Source: Pseudoruegeria sp039972875
GTDB lineage: Bacteria; Pseudomonadota; Alphaproteobacteria; Rhodobacterales; Rhodobacteraceae
Assembly: GCA_039972875.1 (NCBI GenBank)
Contig: JBDWMA010000048.1
Location: 13,372 to 77,371 of the forward strand
Direction: 5' to 3'
DNA: 64,000 bases
The notes beneath the pieces were generated by a model. That model was not told the origin of the DNA, made no database searches, and saw only the letters and a list, made by a program, of their open reading frames with translations. The position numbers were made by a program, and so were the translations under genes. Below, piece after piece: positions 50,731 to 59,999 of this stretch. Each line of letters starts with the position of its first letter. Position 1 is the first letter of the stretch.

Positions 50731-52137
50731 ATGTCCGCGCCACAAACAATCTATGATAAAATCTGGGATGCACACGTCGCTCACGAAGCCGACGACGGCA
50801 CCTGCCTGTTGTACATCGACCGTCATCTCGTTCACGAAGTCACCAGCCCTCAGGCCTTTGAAGGTCTGCGAATGACAGGCCGCGGTGTGCGGGCTCCGGA
50901 AAAAACCATTGCGGTTCCGGATCACAACGTTCCAACGACACCGGATCGTGTCAACGGCATCGACAACGAAGAAAGCCGCATTCAGGTCGACGCGCTCGAC
51001 ATGAATGCCAAAGAATTCGGTATCAACTATTACCCTGTTTCTGATGTGCGTCAGGGCATCGTACACATTGTAGGCCCAGAGCAAGGCTGGACCCTGCCCG
51101 GCATGACCGTTGTGTGCGGCGATAGCCACACAGCGACCCATGGTGCATTCGGCGCGCTGGCACACGGTATTGGTACGTCAGAAGTTGAGCATGTTTTGGC
51201 CACACAAACGCTCATCCAGAAAAAGTCCAAAAACATGAAAGTGGAAATCACCGGAAAATTGTCCCCCGGCGTGACCGCAAAAGACATCACTTTGGCTGTT
51301 ATCGGTGAAACCGGCACAGCTGGCGGAACTGGCTACGTCATCGAATATTGCGGTGAAGCAATTCGTGATCTGTCCATGGAAGGTCGTATGACGGTCTGCA
51401 ACATGGCCATCGAGGGCGGTGCTCGCGCGGGTCTGATCGCACCGGACGAAACCACCTATGAATACTGCAAGGGCCGCCCTCACGCACCAAAAGGTGCTGA
51501 ATGGGAAGCCGCCGAAGCCTATTGGCGCACGTTGTTCACCGACGAAGGGTCGCATTTTGATAAGGTCGTCACACTGAAAGGCGAAGACATCCAACCAGTC
51601 GTCACATGGGGCACATCCCCTGAGGACGTGCTGCCAATCACGGGCGTCGTTCCAAGCCCCGAAGATTTCGAAGGCGGCAAGATCGAAGCCGCCCGTCGTT
51701 CGATTGACTATATGGGTCTGACACCTGGCCAGAAACTGACAGACATCGAAATCGACACCGTGTTTATCGGATCTTGTACAAATGGTCGGATCGAAGATCT
51801 GCGCGCTGTGGCCGAAGTGGTCGAAGGCAAAAAGATCAAAGACGGTATGCGGGCGATGATCGTACCCGGCTCTGGCCTTGTGCGGGCACAAGCTGAAGAG
51901 GAAGGCCTTGCCGATATCTTCAAGGCCTCTGGTTTTGAATGGCGGATGGCAGGTTGCTCCATGTGTCTTGCGATGAACCCAGATCAGTTGTCCGAAGGGG
52001 AGCGTTGCGCCGCAACCTCAAACCGGAACTTTGAAGGTCGTCAGGGATACAAAGGACGCACGCACCTTGTCTCTCCGGCGATGGCTGCCGCTGCTGCCTT
52101 AACAGGCAAGCTGACCGACATTCGTGAATTCGCATAA
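50731..52137 (+). CDS. leuC: 3-isopropylmalate dehydratase large subunit
   Basis: About 468 residues, aconitase family. The iron-sulfur cysteines lie in FIGSCTNGRIEDLR and in AGCSMCLAMNPD. It isomerises 2- to 3-isopropylmalate in leucine synthesis together with LeuD. ATG 50731 (MSAPQTIYDK) follows GTGAGGAAAACC; an in-frame GTG at 50719 is less likely. leuD starts 12 bases after its stop. A possible attenuator lies upstream. Confidence 0.98.
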   Translation: MSAPQTIYDKIWDAHVAHEADDGTCLLYIDRHLVHEVTSPQAFEGLRMTGRGVRAPEKTIAVPDHNVPTTPDRVNGIDNEESRIQVDALDMNAKEFGINYYPVSDVRQGIVHIVGPEQGWTLPGMTVVCGDSHTATHGAFGALAHGIGTSEVEHVLATQTLIQKKSKNMKVEITGKLSPGVTAKDITLAVIGETGTAGGTGYVIEYCGEAIRDLSMEGRMTVCNMAIEGGARAGLIAPDETTYEYCKGRPHAPKGAEWEAAEAYWRTLFTDEGSHFDKVVTLKGEDIQPVVTWGTSPEDVLPITGVVPSPEDFEGGKIEAARRSIDYMGLTPGQKLTDIEIDTVFIGSCTNGRIEDLRAVAEVVEGKKIKDGMRAMIVPGSGLVRAQAEEEGLADIFKASGFEWRMAGCSMCLAMNPDQLSEGERCAATSNRNFEGRQGYKGRTHLVSPAMAAAAALTGKLTDIREFA

Positions 52138-52149
52138 GGAAGCGCACAG

Positions 52150-52755
52150 ATGGAAAAGTTTACAAAACTCACCGGAATTGCAGCGCCTATGCCGCTGGTC
52201 AACATCGACACTGACATGATCATTCCAAAGGTGCATTTGAAATCGATCAAACGCACTGGCTTTGGTGCACACCTGTTTGACGAGATGCGTTTTAATCGGG
52301 ACGGAACCGAGATCGCAGATTTCGTTCTGAACAAACAACAGTACCGTGAGGCCTCTGTTTTGGTTGCAGGCGACAACTTTGGCTGTGGCTCGTCCCGCGA
52401 ACACGCCCCATGGGCAATTGCAGATTTCGGAATCCGGTGTGTCATCTCTACCAGCTTTGCCGACATCTTCTTTAACAACTGCTTTAAGAACGGCATTTTG
52501 CCGATTGTGCTCCCACAGGAGCAAGTAGACGTTATGATGAAGGACGCTGAAAAAGGGGCCAATGCACGGGTGACTGTGGATCTTGAGAACCAAGAGATCA
52601 CAACATCAGACGGCGAAGTCATTGCTTTTGACGTTGATGCGTTCAAAAAACACTGCCTATTGAACGGTTTGGACGACATTGGCCTAACGATGGAAAAAGT
52701 CCAATCGATCGACGCCTTCGAATCTAAAGCGGGTGCGGAGCGTCCCTGGGTCTAA
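52150..52755 (+). CDS. leuD: 3-isopropylmalate dehydratase small subunit
   Basis: 201 residues. Swivel domain with NIDTDMIIPKVHLK and the substrate-binding NFGCGSSREHAPWAI. It forms the active site with LeuC. ATG 52150 follows AAGGAAGCGCACAG. A terminator-like hairpin follows at 52787-52815. Confidence 0.98.
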   Translation: MEKFTKLTGIAAPMPLVNIDTDMIIPKVHLKSIKRTGFGAHLFDEMRFNRDGTEIADFVLNKQQYREASVLVAGDNFGCGSSREHAPWAIADFGIRCVISTSFADIFFNNCFKNGILPIVLPQEQVDVMMKDAEKGANARVTVDLENQEITTSDGEVIAFDVDAFKKHCLLNGLDDIGLTMEKVQSIDAFESKAGAERPWV

Positions 52756-52786
52756 CGGGCCATCGTTGCTGATCTAGAAACAATTT

Positions 52787-52815
52787 GCGGGGTTGGCAGA
52801 TAATGCTGACCCCGC
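52787..52815 (+). terminator. Terminator-like hairpin after leuD
   Basis: GCGGGGT at 52787-52793 pairs with ACCCCGC at 52809-52815, with GCA/TGC pairing inside. It is followed by TTGCGTTTG, a weak T-stretch. It probably separates leuCD from the downstream genes. Confidence 0.6.
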
Positions 52816-52931
52816 TTGCGTTTGATTGATGCAAACGCGCACCAGTTTTACCGTGAAACCTCACTCTATGATTAATCTGGATTAACAGGTGCTTGCCCGA
52901 CGAAGCGAAAGCAGGCAACAATAAGGCAAGA

Positions 52932-53852
52932 ATGAGGCAACCGCACAAAGAGGCGGGGCAAGTTGGAACAAAGGTGCGGCACGTATCGTATCTGTCCAGG
53001 TTGATTGAGGGTAGTTTAGCAGTGATCATGCGATTGACAGGCGCACTCGTGCGCGCGGGACTAGTTGGAATTGTCATTGCGACACCGTCCCTTCTGTTGG
53101 GGCAATCTGGGTCCAGTGATGTTGCCGCTTTATTAGCGCTGTTCGCCGCTCTTTTGACCTTTGTCGAATATGCCGTGGTAAGCCCTTCGCTGATCGAATT
53201 CCGAGATGCACCGCCGTTTAACCGTATCCGAATCTTATCCCTCTTTGGTACAGTCTTTTTCTTAACCATGATCGTGCGCGGCGCGTCAGATCCAACGCCC
53301 ATGTCTCAATTGATCACCGCCATTGGCGCTCTAATTGGAACTGCAATGGATTTCCCATTTAGCCCCGTTCGATTGGTGACCAACGCAGCCCCTCCAAATA
53401 CTTCAGTCGATACCATTATGCTTCTGCAAGTAACCGCTGGCATGGCCTACTTGATTTCTTTAGTGACTTTGGCAGTGTTTCTGATCATTCTGCGCCTATG
53501 GAATTGGCCCAGCCAAAACAGCCAGTTTAACGTATGGATCAATCTACCAACCTTTGATCCCACCGTCGGAGGCGATGTCGTAAAACGCTTACTACGCGAT
53601 GCCCACGTTAACATTGCATTAGGTTTTTCCCTGCCATTCTTAAGCCCAATTGGCGTCTACTACGCCGCAGATCTTTTTGAGCCTTTGACTCTGGGGTCTT
53701 CACAAACACTAATTTGGGTTGTGGCACTATGGGCCTTTCTGCCAGCCAGCCTCTTTATGCGTGGCATCGCCATGGCGCGGGTGGCGCATATGATCGAGGC
53801 AAAACGCTCTGCTTTATCGCGGGCTGCCTCGCGGGCCTTGCAACCGGCCTGA
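52932..53852 (+). CDS. Conserved membrane protein of unknown function
   Basis: About 306 residues with seven or so membrane segments, in clusters near 35-75, 90-110, 125-145, 175-200 and 235-285. No recognised family motif. ATG 52932 (MRQPHKEAG) is preceded by a modest AAGGCAAG; an in-frame TTG at 52893 would add 13 polar residues. Its end overlaps the following nuclease-like gene by well over 100 bases in another frame. The pair lies between leuD and leuB, so cotranscription with leucine genes is possible. Confidence 0.7.
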   Translation: MRQPHKEAGQVGTKVRHVSYLSRLIEGSLAVIMRLTGALVRAGLVGIVIATPSLLLGQSGSSDVAALLALFAALLTFVEYAVVSPSLIEFRDAPPFNRIRILSLFGTVFFLTMIVRGASDPTPMSQLITAIGALIGTAMDFPFSPVRLVTNAAPPNTSVDTIMLLQVTAGMAYLISLVTLAVFLIILRLWNWPSQNSQFNVWINLPTFDPTVGGDVVKRLLRDAHVNIALGFSLPFLSPIGVYYAADLFEPLTLGSSQTLIWVVALWAFLPASLFMRGIAMARVAHMIEAKRSALSRAASRALQPA

Positions 53853-54820
53853 GCCCCCTTCCCGGTTATGCAGAGACCTTACGCATTGCCACATTTCACT
53901 CCCAATTAACCCGTAAAGGGCCCGGCCTTTTGTTGCGTGACATTCGATCGGGCAAAGATGCTCAGGTGACTGCAGTCCTTGACCTCATCACACATGTCGA
54001 ACCAGACATCCTGCTGCTGACCGATTTTGATCAAGATCCCGATGATTTGGCCGCCAGCGCCATGTCGTTGGCGCTGGAGGAGCGCGGGATTGATCTTGGT
54101 CATGTCTACAGTGGGCCCACAAACAAAGGTGTGCCAAGTGGGTTGGATTTAGACGAAGACGGGCGGATCGGGGAGCCTGAGGACGCCATCGGTTATGGCA
54201 AGTTTTATGGAAATGGCGGTATGGCGATCCTCTCTCGCTTTCCAATAGCGCGATCAAAAGTACTAGATCATGCCACCCTGCTCTGGTCGCAATTGCCGAA
54301 TAATTTGCGAATCAAAGAAGGATCAACGCTATCTGATCTGCCGTTATCGACATCTGGCCATTGGCTGGTCCCCATAAAGATCACCGACGCATCCTCTTTG
54401 TCGCTCGCCGTGTTTCACGCGACGACCCCCGTATTCGATGGCCCAGAGGACCGAAATGGTAGACGCAATCACGATGAGGTCGCTCTGTGGCGTCACATCC
54501 TGACGCAGCAAAACAGTGAACAGATCGTCTTAGCTGGAAATTTCAATATCGATCCAAACCGGGGCGAAGGCCGAAAAGAAGCATTGCACCAATTGCTCCA
54601 GGGCCCTTTTCAGGATCCGATGACATCAGACCTTCCCACAGTGGATTGGCCTGAAAATCCTGGCCCCGGTGATCTGAGAGTTGATTACGTTTTACCCGCA
54701 ACGACGCTGCATGTGATCGCCTCGGACGTTATCTGGCCAACACAAGACGATCCGCTCTCCCCTTTAACCATCGCGGCATCTGATCACAGATTGGTTTGGG
54801 TGGATGTCGAATGGCCCTGA
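53729..54820 (+). CDS. Secreted endonuclease/exonuclease/phosphatase-family protein
   Basis: About 363 residues from ATG 53729. A hydrophobic signal-like segment (TLCFIAGCLAGLATGLS, cut near GYA-ETL) is followed by the EEP fold: LRIATFH, LLLTDFDQDP, GNGGMAILSRFP, LAGNFNIDP and the closing SDHRLVWVDVEWP. The metal and His sites of the family are present. There is no ATG, GTG or TTG close to the signal segment, so the start lies about 120 bases inside the previous gene or is non-canonical. Target, nucleic acid or phospholipid, is unknown. Confidence 0.8.
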   Translation: MGLSASQPLYAWHRHGAGGAYDRGKTLCFIAGCLAGLATGLSPLPGYAETLRIATFHSQLTRKGPGLLLRDIRSGKDAQVTAVLDLITHVEPDILLLTDFDQDPDDLAASAMSLALEERGIDLGHVYSGPTNKGVPSGLDLDEDGRIGEPEDAIGYGKFYGNGGMAILSRFPIARSKVLDHATLLWSQLPNNLRIKEGSTLSDLPLSTSGHWLVPIKITDASSLSLAVFHATTPVFDGPEDRNGRRNHDEVALWRHILTQQNSEQIVLAGNFNIDPNRGEGRKEALHQLLQGPFQDPMTSDLPTVDWPENPGPGDLRVDYVLPATTLHVIASDVIWPTQDDPLSPLTIAASDHRLVWVDVEWP

Positions 54821-55710
54821 AACTTGGTCTCCCTAGAGAAGGCATCCGCCGGGATTTCCGCCGCTAGAATGGTTTGCAGATCGGTTGATCGATAATCAGG
54901 TAAGAGCGTCCTTAGCTTTGCACCGGACAGTCTATGATCAGTTTCGAACAAATACCGCATTTCAAGCATTTCATAAGCCAATCCCCAGAACGGGCTTGCG
55001 ATACGCATCAGCCACCAAGGAAACGCCTGAAGCTTTAACGGATGGTTAAGCTGCGCTTCTAATGCGTTCAACAACTGACGAGAGGAAAAATGAACATTGC
55101 AAAACGGCACATCCTCAAACATCGATAGCTCTGACCGTTTCTCCGCAAGGGCAACCGCGGCAGAGGCCCAGTCAGGGAGATAGCAATACGCACGCACCAC
55201 ATCCGGGTCTCCCAAGGTGGTGATTTTGCCCTTTTTCAGGTCTTTCATCACAACCATCGCCATCAAAGTGGCATCTTGATTCGGGTCAATAAAATCTCCC
55301 CCCCGCAGAATAATCGTTTGAACACCGCGATTTGCAGCTTCGCGATACGTTTGTTCCATATCTTTGCGGATTTGCCCTTTGCGGGTACACGGGTTTTGCA
55401 CCGTTTTTTCGGACCATTCACCTTGTGTAGTGCCGTAATTATAGACGTTGCCGGGAACAATGATTGTCGCCCCGCTTTGGGTGGCGGCTTCAATCACCTC
55501 ATCTGTAATACGCGGAATATTCTGCGCCCAGTTTTGATAGGCAGGCGGGTTGAATCCGTTAACGATCACATCGCACCCCATCGCCGCCTCAGGTAGACGA
55601 TCTATCGTGCGATCAAATCTGCGGATCCTCCACCCGGAATTCCAAAAAGCCTCAGCCGCGTGGGTCCCAATTTTCCCAGTGGCCCCAAGAAGCAATACTG
55701 TTTTGTGCAT
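54784..55710 (-). CDS. NAD(P)-dependent epimerase/dehydratase-like protein
   Basis: 308 residues, extended SDR (atypical). The dinucleotide motif GATGKIGTHAAEAFW is at about 8-22, and a IIVPGNVYNYG stretch and LRGGDFIDP follow. The usual YxxxK pair is weak, as often in atypical members. ATG 55710 follows AAGGATCTGACCA. It is divergent from a LysR gene, with an inverted repeat between them. Its last 37 bases overlap the nuclease gene on the other strand. Substrate unknown. Confidence 0.8.
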   Translation of the reverse strand: MHKTVLLLGATGKIGTHAAEAFWNSGWRIRRFDRTIDRLPEAAMGCDVIVNGFNPPAYQNWAQNIPRITDEVIEAATQSGATIIVPGNVYNYGTTQGEWSEKTVQNPCTRKGQIRKDMEQTYREAANRGVQTIILRGGDFIDPNQDATLMAMVVMKDLKKGKITTLGDPDVVRAYCYLPDWASAAVALAEKRSELSMFEDVPFCNVHFSSRQLLNALEAQLNHPLKLQAFPWWLMRIASPFWGLAYEMLEMRYLFETDHRLSGAKLRTLLPDYRSTDLQTILAAEIPADAFSRETKFQGHSTSTQTNL

Positions 55711-55793
55711 TGGTCAGATCCTTGTTTTGTGCATTTCCGCAGTGATACCCCATTCAAAAAACGGGGAGTATTGCGCATGATTGGATATCTGGT

Positions 55794-55811
55794 ATTCATT
55801 ATTGAATGAAT
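55794..55811. promoter_or_regulatory. Inverted repeat at the start of the divergent LysR gene
   Basis: ATTCATT at 55794-55800 and AATGAAT at 55805-55811 form a perfect inverted repeat around four bases. The right arm covers the LysR start codon at 55806. Its position between divergent genes suggests autoregulation by the LysR protein. Confidence 0.4.
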
Positions 55812-56702
55812 GGTTCTTCTCAACCCGACTGGTCCTTGTGGCAAAGCTTTGCCGCAGTAGCGTCTGCAGGTTCGCTCTCAGGCGCAGCCCAAAAACTTCA
55901 TCAAAGCCAACCCACATTGGGCCGCCACATTCGACAATTGGAACAACAATTGGACCTGCGATTGTTCAATCGCGTACCACGGGGTCTGGAATTAACCGAC
56001 CAAGGCATGGCGTTACTAGAACCTGCACAACAGATGGTCGCGGCCGCTGCACGTCTAGATCTGGCCGCTACCGGCCAATCAGAACGTCCATCCGGAACGG
56101 TGCGGATCACCGCATCGGTTATTATGTCTCACTATGTCATACCCCCCATTATTGCACAGATCCGGCAGGCCTTGCCAAAGATTGAGATTGAACTGCTCGC
56201 CAGCGATGCCACAGAAAACTTGCTGTTCCATGAAGCCGATATCGCGGTACGCATGTATCGGCCCACCCAGTTAGATATCGTAACACAACGCGTTGGTGCC
56301 ATGGGCATAGGGCTTTTTGCTGCGGACACTTACCTTGATCAACATGGGGCCCCGGACACATTCCAAGACGCGCTTGACCACCAATGGATTGGCTATGACA
56401 AATCCGACCTCATCATTCAGGGAATGCGCGCATTTGGAAATATTGTAGAGCGCAATTTCTTTGGGACCCGATGTGATAATCAAACGGTCTATTGGGAATT
56501 ACTACGGGCCGGTTGTGGAATCGGCGTTGGACAACATTTTGTTGCGGCCCAATACCCAACGGTTAAATCTGTTCTGCCGATGGTCCAGATTCCTCCGATT
56601 GAAGTCTGGCTTTCTCTCCCAGAGGCTTTGCGACATACGCCGCGCGTCCGAAAGGTCTATGATTTGTTGTCAGAGCACCTTCAGCATGCGACCGACGCTT
56701 GA
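55806..56702 (+). CDS. LysR-family transcriptional regulator
   Basis: 298 residues. Helix-turn-helix at about 20-45 (GSLSGAAQKLHQSQPTLGRHIRQLE), then the effector-binding domain. It is divergent from the epimerase-like gene at 54784-55710, its most likely target. leuB follows in the same direction after 63 bases, but a strong hairpin lies between them (56715-56732), so a link to leucine synthesis is not implied. Confidence 0.9.
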   Translation: MNGSSQPDWSLWQSFAAVASAGSLSGAAQKLHQSQPTLGRHIRQLEQQLDLRLFNRVPRGLELTDQGMALLEPAQQMVAAAARLDLAATGQSERPSGTVRITASVIMSHYVIPPIIAQIRQALPKIEIELLASDATENLLFHEADIAVRMYRPTQLDIVTQRVGAMGIGLFAADTYLDQHGAPDTFQDALDHQWIGYDKSDLIIQGMRAFGNIVERNFFGTRCDNQTVYWELLRAGCGIGVGQHFVAAQYPTVKSVLPMVQIPPIEVWLSLPEALRHTPRVRKVYDLLSEHLQHATDA

Positions 56703-56714
56703 CCCTCGCGGGCC

Positions 56715-56732
56715 CAAAGGGTAGGCCCTTTG
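56715..56732 (+). other. Perfect hairpin in the leuB leader
   Basis: CAAAGGG at 56715-56721 pairs perfectly with CCCTTTG at 56726-56732 around TAGG. It lies 34 bases before the leuB start and 13 after the LysR stop. There is no T-run, so a stability or translation role fits better than termination. Confidence 0.45.
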
Positions 56733-56765
56733 CGCAACAGACAACCCGAAAAAAGGCCAGAAAAC

Positions 56766-57869
56766 ATGAGCAATCCGTCCCTTTTGATCCTTGCCGGTGA
56801 CGGCATCGGCCCCGAAGTCATGACCGAGGTCCGTAAGGTCATCGAATGGTTCGGCGCGAACCGTGATCTGAACTTTGATGTCAGTGAAGATTTGGTCGGT
56901 GGTGCCGCCTATGACGTGCATGGCGTCCCCCTCCATGACGATACAATGGCCAAAGCCCAAGAGGCCGATGCTGTTTTGCTGGGCGCTGTCGGTGGCCCAA
57001 GCTACGACGATCTTGATTTTTCAGTCAAACCAGAGCGTGGCCTATTGCGGTTGCGCAAAGAAATGGACCTGTATTCAAACTTGCGTCCGGCACAGTGCTT
57101 TGATGCGCTGGCTGATTTTTCGTCCTTGAAGAAAGAGCTCGTGGCCGGGCTCGACATCATGATCGTGCGCGAATTGACCTCTGGTGTTTACTTCGGAGAG
57201 CCTCGCGGCATTTTCAAAGAAGGCAATGAACGTGTGGGCATCAACACCCAACGTTATACTGAGAGCGAGATCGAACGCGCGGCACGTTCCGCCTTTGAAC
57301 TGGCCATGCGCCGGAACAAAAAACTTTGCTCCATGGAAAAAGCCAATGTTATGGAATCTGGCATTCTATGGCGCGAAGTTGTAACACGCATCGGTGAAGA
57401 ATACCCCGAAGTTGAACTGAGCCATATGTATGCCGATAACGGCGCGATGCAGCTTGTGCGTGCACCCAAGCAATTTGATGTCATTCTGACTGACAATCTG
57501 TTTGGCGATATCTTGTCTGATTGTGCCGCGATGCTCACCGGTTCTTTGGGCATGTTGCCTTCGGCAAGCCTTGGTGCTCCGATGGCGAACGGTCGCCCCA
57601 AAGCCATGTACGAGCCCGTCCACGGGTCTGCGCCGGACATCACTGGACAGGGCAAAGCAAACCCTATTGCCTGTATTCTTAGCTTTGCGATGGCTTTGCG
57701 GTATAGCTTTGATCAAGGAACAGAAGCTGATCGTCTTGAAACTGCTATTGAACAAGTTTTGGCTGACGGTGTGCGGACGGCTGATCTACTGCAAGCCGAC
57801 GGTGAAACGCCAGTTTCCACCTCAGACATGGGTGATGCGGTAATTTCAGCTTTGAACGCAAGCCTGTAA
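56766..57869 (+). CDS. leuB: 3-isopropylmalate dehydrogenase
   Basis: About 367 residues. LILAGDGIGPEVM at the start, RELTSGVYFGEPRG, the catalytic Lys in MEKANVM, and NLFGDILSDCAAMLTGSLGM are diagnostic. It oxidises and decarboxylates 3-isopropylmalate with NAD. ATG 56766 (MSNPSLLIL) is preceded by AAAGGCC; an upstream in-frame start at 56730 is less likely. It lies some 4 kb from leuCD, and a strong hairpin terminator follows. Confidence 0.98.
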   Translation: MSNPSLLILAGDGIGPEVMTEVRKVIEWFGANRDLNFDVSEDLVGGAAYDVHGVPLHDDTMAKAQEADAVLLGAVGGPSYDDLDFSVKPERGLLRLRKEMDLYSNLRPAQCFDALADFSSLKKELVAGLDIMIVRELTSGVYFGEPRGIFKEGNERVGINTQRYTESEIERAARSAFELAMRRNKKLCSMEKANVMESGILWREVVTRIGEEYPEVELSHMYADNGAMQLVRAPKQFDVILTDNLFGDILSDCAAMLTGSLGMLPSASLGAPMANGRPKAMYEPVHGSAPDITGQGKANPIACILSFAMALRYSFDQGTEADRLETAIEQVLADGVRTADLLQADGETPVSTSDMGDAVISALNASL

Positions 57870-57907
57870 ATCGACCAACAGACTCAAAAATTGTCCATTA
57901 TGGATAC

Positions 57908-57935
57908 AAAACGCGTGCCTCAGGGTGCGCGTTTT
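57908..57935 (+). terminator. Terminator hairpin after leuB
   Basis: AAAACGCG at 57908-57915 pairs with CGCGTTTT at 57928-57935, extended inward by TGCC/GGTG with two wobble pairs. The right arm supplies the T-run. Confidence 0.75.
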
Positions 57936-58007
57936 GCCATTGCAGGGTTTATTTATTTTCCCTGATCGCTATTGCTAGCGCTATTACTCTCATTCGCGAG
58001 ACCCTCT

Positions 58008-59018
58008 ATGTCGGCCTTTAAACCCAGCAATAATATTCAGGGTGCCCTATTTGCCTTGGCGGCTTTCGCCGTCTATGCCACCCACGATGTCTTTGTAAAA
58101 CAACTCGGCGCAAACTATTCGCCTATCCAGATCCTGTTTTTCTCGGGCCTGCTAGGATTCCCGATTGTATCGCTGATGTTGGTTGGCGATACGACCCAAG
58201 GCAATTTACGCCCCGTGCATCCTTGGTGGATGACCGTGCGCTGCGCAACAACGTTGATCGGAGCAACTGCCGGTGTTTTTGCCTTTTCCTCGCTCCCTCT
58301 TGCGCAGGCTTACGCCATCTTATTCGCGTCTCCTCTGATTATCACAATCCTTTCGATCCCAATTCTCGGGGAGAAAGTTGGGGCCCATCGGTGGGGAGCG
58401 GTATTTGTTGGTCTTGTTGGAGTGATTATCGTTCTGCGCCCCGGAGATGCCACCCTTGGTGTTGGCCATATTGCGGGCCTAATTGCTGCGTTATCCGCGT
58501 CCACTAACTCTGTCGTTGTCCGAAAAATCGGACAAGAAGAGCGCAGCGTAGTGCTTATGATGTACCCGATGATCTCTAATTTTCTGATCCTTGGTGCGGC
58601 GCTACCATTTGTTTACGTGCCCATGCCCGCCACAGATTTTGCCATGACTGGGATCATCGCGGGCGGCGCATTTTTGGCGATGATGTTGTTGATCAAAGCA
58701 TACCGCCTGGGCGAGGCCGCCATTGTAGCACCAATGCAGTATTCACAGATCATCTGGGCGTCTATCTTTGGGTATGTATTGTTCAATGAACAACTGGATC
58801 GCGCGACGATCATCGGTACAGCTGTCATCATTGCCAGCGGCCTTTACATCGTATTTCGGGAAAATAGCGATAAATCAGGATCTGAAAACACACCCGTCCT
58901 ACGCACCCGGAGCCGCCCGAGTACTGCGAACTCCTTACGGATTGGCCCACTGATTCGGCGTGCCGATCGAATCAAAGCCATTCGCGAGGCGAAGCAGAAA
59001 ACCAAAAATAAATCTTAA
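58008..59018 (+). CDS. DMT-superfamily (EamA) transporter
   Basis: About 336 residues with ten membrane helices in two EamA repeats and a basic C-terminal tail (RPSTANSLRIGPLIRRADR). ATG 58008 (MSAFKPSNN) is preferred; an in-frame start at 57972 would add 12 residues without a ribosome site. It exports or imports an unknown metabolite and stands alone. Confidence 0.88.
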   Translation: MSAFKPSNNIQGALFALAAFAVYATHDVFVKQLGANYSPIQILFFSGLLGFPIVSLMLVGDTTQGNLRPVHPWWMTVRCATTLIGATAGVFAFSSLPLAQAYAILFASPLIITILSIPILGEKVGAHRWGAVFVGLVGVIIVLRPGDATLGVGHIAGLIAALSASTNSVVVRKIGQEERSVVLMMYPMISNFLILGAALPFVYVPMPATDFAMTGIIAGGAFLAMMLLIKAYRLGEAAIVAPMQYSQIIWASIFGYVLFNEQLDRATIIGTAVIIASGLYIVFRENSDKSGSENTPVLRTRSRPSTANSLRIGPLIRRADRIKAIREAKQKTKNKS

Positions 59019-59603
59019 GCGAGGGCTGGTCAAAGTTGGGCCAGCTTTCCATTTTCTCATAAAACCAGACTCTCAAGGATTGCTATTGCTGCGGCTTAGT
59101 CCTCCTAAGGGTCGCACACGCCCTCTGGCAATAACGCCAAGCAATGCTCCAAATCGCACGCATTTAAGGGCAGACACCGTTCTGTGTGCGTTAGCTTTTC
59201 ACTAATTTTAAGGGAAATGGTGAAAAATCTCGGGACAACTAGAATCGCCTGGGCAGGCAATTGAATTCTTTAACATTGCCCCGAGATTTGAAGGGCGAAC
59301 CCTTCTGGGGATAACGCAACAAAAAGCCACTACCTACGTTCTGAAAGACTAGCGCCACCAGCTACTCACTCCGAATTGACAAGAAGGTATAATTGTCAAA
59401 CCGAAACTGGCTAAATAAATCTCTCTCTACAAACAGGTGCTAAAATAAGTGCAGTTAGCAGCAGTCATTGCGTACAATCCTTTTACAGCATTTTTCGCTA
59501 GATGAACTCTAAAAATTCGCTGTAGTTGTGAAAATTTGTGATCCTACGTCATTATTGACAATTTTTTGAGCAAAGTTTTCTCTAATTTGCAAGGGAGAGA
59601 GCA
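59019..59603. other. 585-base intergenic stretch with stacked hairpins
   Basis: AT-rich on its right half, no believable gene. Between 59113 and 59305 several perfect hairpins lie next to each other: CGCACAC (59113-59119) with GTGTGCG (59184-59190), TGGC/GCCA (59126-59139) inside it, AAATCTCGGG (59225-59234) with CCCGAGATTT (59280-59289), and, starting at the next base, GAAGGG/CCCTTC (59290-59305) with a CGAA loop. This could be a structured RNA or the remains of a lost gene. The promoter of the 59604 gene should lie in the right half. Confidence 0.45.
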
Positions 59604-59999
59604 ATGCCGTTAACAGTTTTACTGCCAATGGTTGTTTTTGGTATTCTAGGAATCGCGATTCTTTTGCATTTCCTTGGACTGTCACGCACGATGCAATTTA
59701 ATGATGATGCATCCGTATCAAAACAATTTCATCGTTTAAACCCTGCTTTGAGTGTTCAAAACATCGTGAAATCTAGCGCGGGAACAGCTGCAATTGTATC
59801 GACCTCAACGGGACCTTATCTAATCTGGGCTTTTGGGGCAGACTGCACATCCCATAGTTTGATGGGAGCAGATATCATCGCAGTCCCGCGGGGTGTGCGA
59901 GTCCGACTAAATGATTTTGCCTCCCCCGGCCCGACAATCTCCCTCACTGATTCGGAAAAACCGATTTGGTTAGAATTCAAAACCGGGGACAATACATGA
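59604..59999 (+). CDS. Small membrane-anchored protein of unknown function
   Basis: 131 residues: one N-terminal membrane helix (about 3-25), then a soluble part with DFASPGPTISLTDSEKPIWLEF near the end. No family recognised. ATG 59604 follows AAGGGAGAGAGC, a strong ribosome site. Its stop overlaps the sterol-desaturase gene by four bases, so the two are coexpressed and may work together at the membrane. Confidence 0.75.
   Translation: MPLTVLLPMVVFGILGIAILLHFLGLSRTMQFNDDASVSKQFHRLNPALSVQNIVKSSAGTAAIVSTSTGPYLIWAFGADCTSHSLMGADIIAVPRGVRVRLNDFASPGPTISLTDSEKPIWLEFKTGDNT

Noticed and set aside
50566..51165. 199-codon leftward ORF
   Set aside because: Overlaps the leuC leader and gene in reverse and has no family motif.
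51178..51891. 237-codon leftward ORF
   Set aside because: Antisense shadow of leuC; composition rich in His, Cys and Phe, as expected from a reverse frame.
58960..59205. 81-codon ORF at the end of the DMT gene
   Set aside because: Begins inside the transporter gene in another frame, and the intergenic part shows stem structures rather than coding bias.
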